From assembly GCA_030446525.1 (NCBI GenBank), contig JAUJNC010000118.1, forward strand, positions 1 to 19,268: a stretch of DNA of 19,268 nt, given 5' to 3'. Every line of letters starts with the position of its first letter. The first letter of the stretch is position 1. The position numbers were made by a program, and so were the translations under genes. The DNA is from Armatimonadaceae bacterium (GTDB lineage: Bacteria > Armatimonadota > Armatimonadia > Armatimonadales > Armatimonadaceae). This document shows, piece after piece, positions 16,132-19,268 of this stretch. The notes under the pieces are model-generated. The model saw only the letters and a program-made list of their open reading frames with translations. It had not been told where the DNA came from and made no database searches.

Positions 16132-16875
16132 ATGCACAGGTTTCTTTGCGTCCTGGCGGCCCTGGGGCTGCTGGCTCTTGCGGGCTGCGGCGGCGATAAC
16201 GGGGTGCCCGCCCCCGCCGAGCCGGCCCCCGTCCCCCTGCTGCGTCTGCGCCAGATCGGCGACACCTGGACCTACCAGTTCGCCGAGACGCGGGTCGACA
16301 ACGTGACCGGGCAGACGAGCGGCTTACTCGGCACGGCGGTTACCCGGATCGTTCTGGATCCGCTGCACACGGCGATCGGCCAGGACATCTCCAGGCTGGC
16401 CGAAGTGACCGAGTATTCTGCCCAGAGCGGCGGAGCCGGCGCCGCCTTCCGGGAGGAAACGATTTTCCTGCAGGACGCGGCCACGCGCGACCTTTCCGTG
16501 CTCGGAGAAACGGTCCGCGGCGTGCTGAACGGCGCCGTCCGCGACACGGACATCCCCATCATCTTCCTGCCCGGACGCTTCGCCCCCGGTTTCAACGGGA
16601 CGCAGCTGGTCCGGTTCCGAAACGGGCAGGTGCAGGATCTTTCCGTCTCGATCACGGGGCAGGAGCAGATCGCGACGCAGGCGGGAAGATTTGACGCCTG
16701 GAAGGTGGTCATCACCCGATCCGAGCTGGCGAGCGTGTCGAGCGGCATTTACTGGTACGTACCCGGACTGGGCAACTTCGTCCGCGCCCAGGAAACGATC
16801 ACCCTGCTGACGCAGACAATCACCCGCACCTTCGACATGACCGGCACCAATGTGCCACGGCAGCCGCAAGGCTGA
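16132..16875 (+). CDS. Lipoprotein of unknown function
   Basis: A 247-residue protein starting at ATG 16132 behind GAGGAGAAG. The N-terminus MHRFLCVLAALGLLALAGC has a type II signal peptide with lipobox ending at Cys19, then a Gly/Pro/Ala linker (GGDNGVPAPAEPAPVPLL). The mature domain is rich in beta-type sequence: RQIGDTWTYQFAETRVDNVT, ETIFLQDAATRDLSVLGETV, a turn with IFLPGRFAPGFNGTQLVRF, and near the end AGRFDAWKVVITRSELAS with SSGIYWYVPGLGNFVRAQET. The last part resembles the C-terminal strands of DUF3108-like or outer-membrane-associated beta proteins in which a sugar- or lipid-conversion factor is estimated, but I cannot name the family. It is probably membrane-anchored, transcribed alone, and followed by a hairpin at 16906. 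Confidence 0.85.
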   Translation: MHRFLCVLAALGLLALAGCGGDNGVPAPAEPAPVPLLRLRQIGDTWTYQFAETRVDNVTGQTSGLLGTAVTRIVLDPLHTAIGQDISRLAEVTEYSAQSGGAGAAFREETIFLQDAATRDLSVLGETVRGVLNGAVRDTDIPIIFLPGRFAPGFNGTQLVRFRNGQVQDLSVSITGQEQIATQAGRFDAWKVVITRSELASVSSGIYWYVPGLGNFVRAQETITLLTQTITRTFDMTGTNVPRQPQG

Positions 16876-16905
16876 CGGGCCCCGCGGGGAGTGCGGCGTG
16901 TGCAA

Positions 16906-16934
16906 GTCAGCCGGCGCAAAACCGGCCGGCTGAC
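16906..16934 (+). terminator. Hairpin downstream of the lipoprotein gene
   Basis: GTCAGCCGG (16906-16914) pairs perfectly with CCGGCTGAC (16926-16934) around an 11-base loop. No T-tract follows, so it is either a weak terminator or an mRNA-stabilising stem. Confidence 0.45.
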
Positions 16935-16997
16935 GCGACCTCCGCCACCAGATCGCCAAGTTGGTTAGATGGTGGTTGGTTGAAAGGTGGAAGACAA

Positions 16998-17156
16998 ATG
17001 GACCCGATCCGTATCATCTGCGCGATTATTCTCCCGCCGCTGGGCGTGTTCCTCCAGGTGGGCATCGGCAAAGCGTTCTGGATCAACATCCTCCTGACGC
17101 TCCTCGGCTACATCCCGGGCATTGTGCATGCCGTGTGGATCATCGCCAAGAAGTAG
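16998..17156 (+). CDS. Pmp3/YqaE family small membrane protein
   Basis: A 52-residue protein from ATG 16998, with AAAGGTGG about seven bases upstream, to TAG 17154-17156. It shows the family's two membrane segments and signature: MDPIRIICAIILPPLGVFLQ, then GIGKAFWINILLTLLGYIPG, then IVHAVWIIAKK. Length matches the usual 50-60 residues. Homologues (yeast Pmp3, bacterial YqaE, plant RCI2) are linked to membrane potential and salt or cold stress. It stands alone, downstream of the lipoprotein hairpin and convergent with the oxidoreductase at 17228. Confidence 0.9.
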   Translation: MDPIRIICAIILPPLGVFLQVGIGKAFWINILLTLLGYIPGIVHAVWIIAKK

Positions 17157-17227
17157 CCCATCGGCGGCTGCCGTACCTGCAGGAGGAGGAGTGATCTCGC
17201 GGACCTGCCGGTGGATTACCGGAGCGC

Positions 17228-18232
17228 TTAGGCGGCGCCTTGCTTCGCCGCCTCGTAGAACGCAAAGCAGGCGGCGAGGTTGGCGCGGGCGTCGGCGGGG
17301 CCGAACGGCGGCGTCTGCCCGTCCTGCAGCATCCGGGCCAGGGTTTCCATGCCGCTCTGGGCGGCGTCGGGCACGGGGTGGCGCGTCGTCTCCTTGCCGC
17401 CCTGTACCAGCACCCATTCCTTGCCGCGCGGGCGCAGCGTGCCCGCGGTGCCGATGATCTCCTGCCAGTGCACGCCGCCGCCCGGCCCGGCGGTCCAGGT
17501 GTCCTCAAAGATTAGGGACACGCTCGGCCCGCCGTCCCGGGGCGCGAGGCGCAGCACGGCCGCGCCGTAGTCTTCCACAGCCAGGTCTTTGTGGACGCGG
17601 TTCTCGACGATGCCCGCGGCGTGGTCGATCTCGCCGTCGAAGACGAAGCGGGCCTGATCGACGGCGTAGATGGCGTGGTCGATCCACGCGCCGCCCGGCG
17701 CCTTGTCCGGGTGCAGCCACCACGAATCACCTTGCGTCTGCGGCCAGGGCTGCGGCAGGCCGCCGTGCGCCAGCTGGTAGAAGGCCATCGGCCTGCCGAT
17801 CTCGCCCCGCCGCACGAGGTCGCGCAGAAGCGTAAGCTGCGGCGTCAGGCGCCGCATGCCCTCGAACGAGCCGTAAAACCGCCCGGCGCGCTCCGCGGCC
17901 GCGACCACCTTCTCCAGCTCCGCGAGCGTGCGCGCCGCGGGTTTGACCGACAGGACGTGCTTCCCTGCCGCGAGCGCCCGCTCCGCGATCGGGGGCGCCT
18001 GGTCCGTGGACGCGGTTATGGCGACGAGCGCCACGTCGTCGCGGGCGAGCAGGGCGTCGGCGTCTTCGGTGACCATGGCCTGCGGGTACTTGCCGCGCAC
18101 CTCCGCGCGCCGGCCGGCATCCGGGTCCGCGATCCCGACCAGGGGCGTTTCCGCGGACCTGGCTATCTCGTTCATGTACAGAAAGGCCGTGTACCAGTGG
18201 TCCAGGCCGATAAAGGCGACGCCAAAACTCAT
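17228..18232 (-). CDS. Gfo/Idh/MocA-family oxidoreductase (atypical Gly loop)
   Basis: A 334-residue protein from ATG 18232, with AAGGGGGAAG just upstream, to TAA at 17228-17230. The N-terminal Rossmann part has VGIADPDAGRRAEVRGKYP, VALVAITASTD and KHVLSVKPAARTLAELEKVV, where the usual EKP is VKP (Lys97-Pro98), still keeping the catalytic Lys. The first nucleotide loop reads VAFIGLDHWYTA instead of Gly-x-Gly-x-x-Gly, so cofactor binding may be altered. GGAWIDHAIYAVDQARFVFD supplies the conserved Asp-His helix. It is the last gene of a minus-strand group after the FmdB-type gene, 10 bases apart. It is intact and only distantly similar to the oxidoreductase at 4700. Substrate unknown, probably a sugar or sugar acid. 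Confidence 0.88.
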   Translation of the reverse strand: MSFGVAFIGLDHWYTAFLYMNEIARSAETPLVGIADPDAGRRAEVRGKYPQAMVTEDADALLARDDVALVAITASTDQAPPIAERALAAGKHVLSVKPAARTLAELEKVVAAAERAGRFYGSFEGMRRLTPQLTLLRDLVRRGEIGRPMAFYQLAHGGLPQPWPQTQGDSWWLHPDKAPGGAWIDHAIYAVDQARFVFDGEIDHAAGIVENRVHKDLAVEDYGAAVLRLAPRDGGPSVSLIFEDTWTAGPGGGVHWQEIIGTAGTLRPRGKEWVLVQGGKETTRHPVPDAAQSGMETLARMLQDGQTPPFGPADARANLAACFAFYEAAKQGAA

Positions 18233-18242
18233 CTCTTCCCCC

Positions 18243-18602
18243 TTACTCTTCCGCGTCCCGCGTGTCTTTGTCCCCGCCCGCTCCGCCGGCCTCATCCTCC
18301 AGGGCCTCTTCCATCATCTCCTCGAAGTCCTCGCCGTCCGTGTCCTCGCCCATCCCCCTGCTCATCTCCTTCATGAAGCGGCGCATGGTCCGGGGGTCAT
18401 CGAGGTCGGCGCTATCGGCGGCGTCGGCCAGGGCGGCCAGGGCCTCGTCCTCGGAGCGGACGCGGGCGAAGCGCGAAACCAGCTTTTTCAGGTCCGCGCC
18501 GCCGCACCGCGGGCAGGCCGGCGGGGGGGCGCTCGCCACCACCCCGACCAGGGCGGAGAACTTGCGGCCGCAGGTGTTGCAGTGGAATTCGAAGATGGGC
18601 AT
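18243..18602 (-). CDS. FmdB-family zinc ribbon protein
   Basis: A 119-residue protein starting MPIFEFHCNTCGRKFSALVG, the standard FmdB-type opening, with Cys8-Cys11 and Cys30-Cys33 (ACPRCGG) as zinc ligands. KKLVSRFARVR ends the ribbon. The C-terminal half is long and strongly acidic with Met-rich helices (RRFMKEMSRGMGEDTDGEDF, then EEMMEEALEDE), a common add-on in this family. The first members were named as putative regulators of formamidase, but the role is not established in general. It lies 12 bases downstream of the methyltransferase and ahead of the oxidoreductase, suggesting one transcript. Confidence 0.9.
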   Translation of the reverse strand: MPIFEFHCNTCGRKFSALVGVVASAPPPACPRCGGADLKKLVSRFARVRSEDEALAALADAADSADLDDPRTMRRFMKEMSRGMGEDTDGEDFEEMMEEALEDEAGGAGGDKDTRDAEE

Positions 18603-18614
18603 GGGCTCTCCCGC

Positions 18615-19268
18615 TCAGGTTCTTGCCGGTTCGCACAGAACGGCCAGGTGATTCTTACCCGTACGGGCGATGATGAGCACGGCCTCGGCCGCCTCGGCGG
18701 GCGTTTTCTGGGCCAGCCCCAGCTCCCGCGACACCTCGTCGGGCTCGTGGGGGAAGTGGCGCTTCTTGACGACCAGACGGCCGATGCCGCGCGCCCGCAA
18801 AACCTCGCGCACGGCGCGCGGCCGGTAGGGCAGCGCCTCGAGCACGCGGTACGACGAGACCGGCGGGCGCTCGCCCGGCGCGTCCGACGTGAGGTACGCG
18901 TCGCCGGGGTCGAGTAAAGACGCGCCCATCTGCAGCGCCAGCGCGCCCAGCGCCCCGGCGCGGAGGACGGCGGGGTCCGGGTCGTGGACGAACGCCCCGA
19001 GCGGCCCGACCGGGGGCGGGTCCGCCCCCGGCGCGAAGGTGATGCGCTCCGGGAGCAGGACGGCGGCGCGGGGCGGGCCGCCCGCCGCCGCGCCGAACCA
19101 GAGCGCCGCCTCTTTGCACTCCCCGCGCTCGGACAGAAACTCCACCTGCCCCCCCAGCCCCTGGAGCACGTCGTCGGGCAGCGCGGGCGACAGCTTGACG
19201 CACCCGCCGCGCACGCGCGCCCGCACCGTGTCCAGGAACGACAGGGGCGGCTCGTAGCGGTCGGCGTG
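18615..19268 (-). CDS. Class I SAM methyltransferase with THUMP-like C-terminal domain, 5' part outside window
   Basis: The frame is open to the right edge and stops with TGA at 18615-18617, giving the last 217 residues. The edge reads HADRYEPPLSFLDTVRARVR, then GGCVKLSPALPDDV, the end of a Rossmann methyltransferase core in which Tyr-x-Pro-Pro-Leu-Ser-Phe is typical. The C-terminal half (AYLTSDAPGERPPVSSYRVL, LRARGIGRLVVKKRHFPHEP, TGKNHLAVLCEPA) is the THUMP-like domain found at the end of a widespread family of putative RNA or protein methyltransferases. The target is unknown. The SAM-binding motifs lie beyond the window, so the call depends on the C-terminal part. Confidence 0.82.
   Translation of the reverse strand, partial: HADRYEPPLSFLDTVRARVRGGCVKLSPALPDDVLQGLGGQVEFLSERGECKEAALWFGAAAGGPPRAAVLLPERITFAPGADPPPVGPLGAFVHDPDPAVLRAGALGALALQMGASLLDPGDAYLTSDAPGERPPVSSYRVLEALPYRPRAVREVLRARGIGRLVVKKRHFPHEPDEVSRELGLAQKTPAEAAEAVLIIARTGKNHLAVLCEPART

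Noticed and set aside
1..19268. CRISPR arrays, phage genes, restriction or other defence modules
   Set aside because: No regularly spaced direct repeats and no recognisable nuclease, helicase or phage structural genes were seen apart from the PIN toxin pair and the IS.

Overview
The window is high-GC bacterial DNA. The best taxonomic clue is two prepilin-like proteins whose N-termini run [11 protein letters not shown]...FPVFAQARE(K/N)ARQ and which carry an H-x9-DG motif near the C-terminus. This style is very common in Armatimonadota and related pseudopilin-rich lineages, so an Armatimonadota-like genome is my inference; no rRNA is present to prove it. Most genes concern carbohydrate or sugar-acid metabolism, with envelope, motility and housekeeping genes on the right.

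Left part (1-4400): a partial sugar-phosphate isomerase-type TIM barrel (minus); a 166-bp foldback element with 17-bp terminal repeats and a 5-bp flanking duplication; a PIN toxin/antitoxin pair (minus); a frameshifted and shortened secreted beta-helix-type protein (minus); a prepilin-like gene with an in-frame TAG; and a decayed IS with 23-bp terminal repeats and a transposase broken by several frameshifts.

Middle (4700-11900): a plus-strand run of Gfo/Idh/MocA oxidoreductase, 2-hydroxyacid dehydrogenase, sulfatase, HpcH/HpaI-type aldolase remnant and NAD-dependent epimerase, then a second, intact prepilin-like gene and a four-carbon acid-sugar kinase (DUF1537/OtnK type). The start/stop overlaps (GTGA, TTGA) suggest one translationally coupled sugar-acid operon. 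The sulfatase and epimerase are riddled with single-base indels and the aldolase has lost its middle, while the genes on either side are intact. Just before the kinase, a 105-bp inverted-repeat element flanked by TA interrupts a coding remnant. Excising it with one TA copy exactly rejoins the reading frame.

Right part (11900-19268): a Nudix hydrolase (minus), a GT4 glycosyltransferase (plus, frameshifted), a strong palindrome, motA-motB (minus, several homopolymer frameshifts), tRNA-Asn(GTT) with a near-consensus sigma70 promoter, a lipoprotein, a 52-residue Pmp3/YqaE membrane protein, and a minus-strand group of THUMP-like-domain methyltransferase (partial), FmdB-type zinc ribbon and a second Gfo/Idh/MocA oxidoreductase.

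Two explanations compete for the many broken genes: homopolymer errors in the assembly, or real decay. The motA and glycosyltransferase breaks look like the first. The aldolase and beta-helix internal deletions, the IS and the TA-flanked insertion look like the second. I found no CRISPR array and no recognisable defence system. The most novel-looking items are the two small non-autonomous elements (626-791 and 10173-10277).
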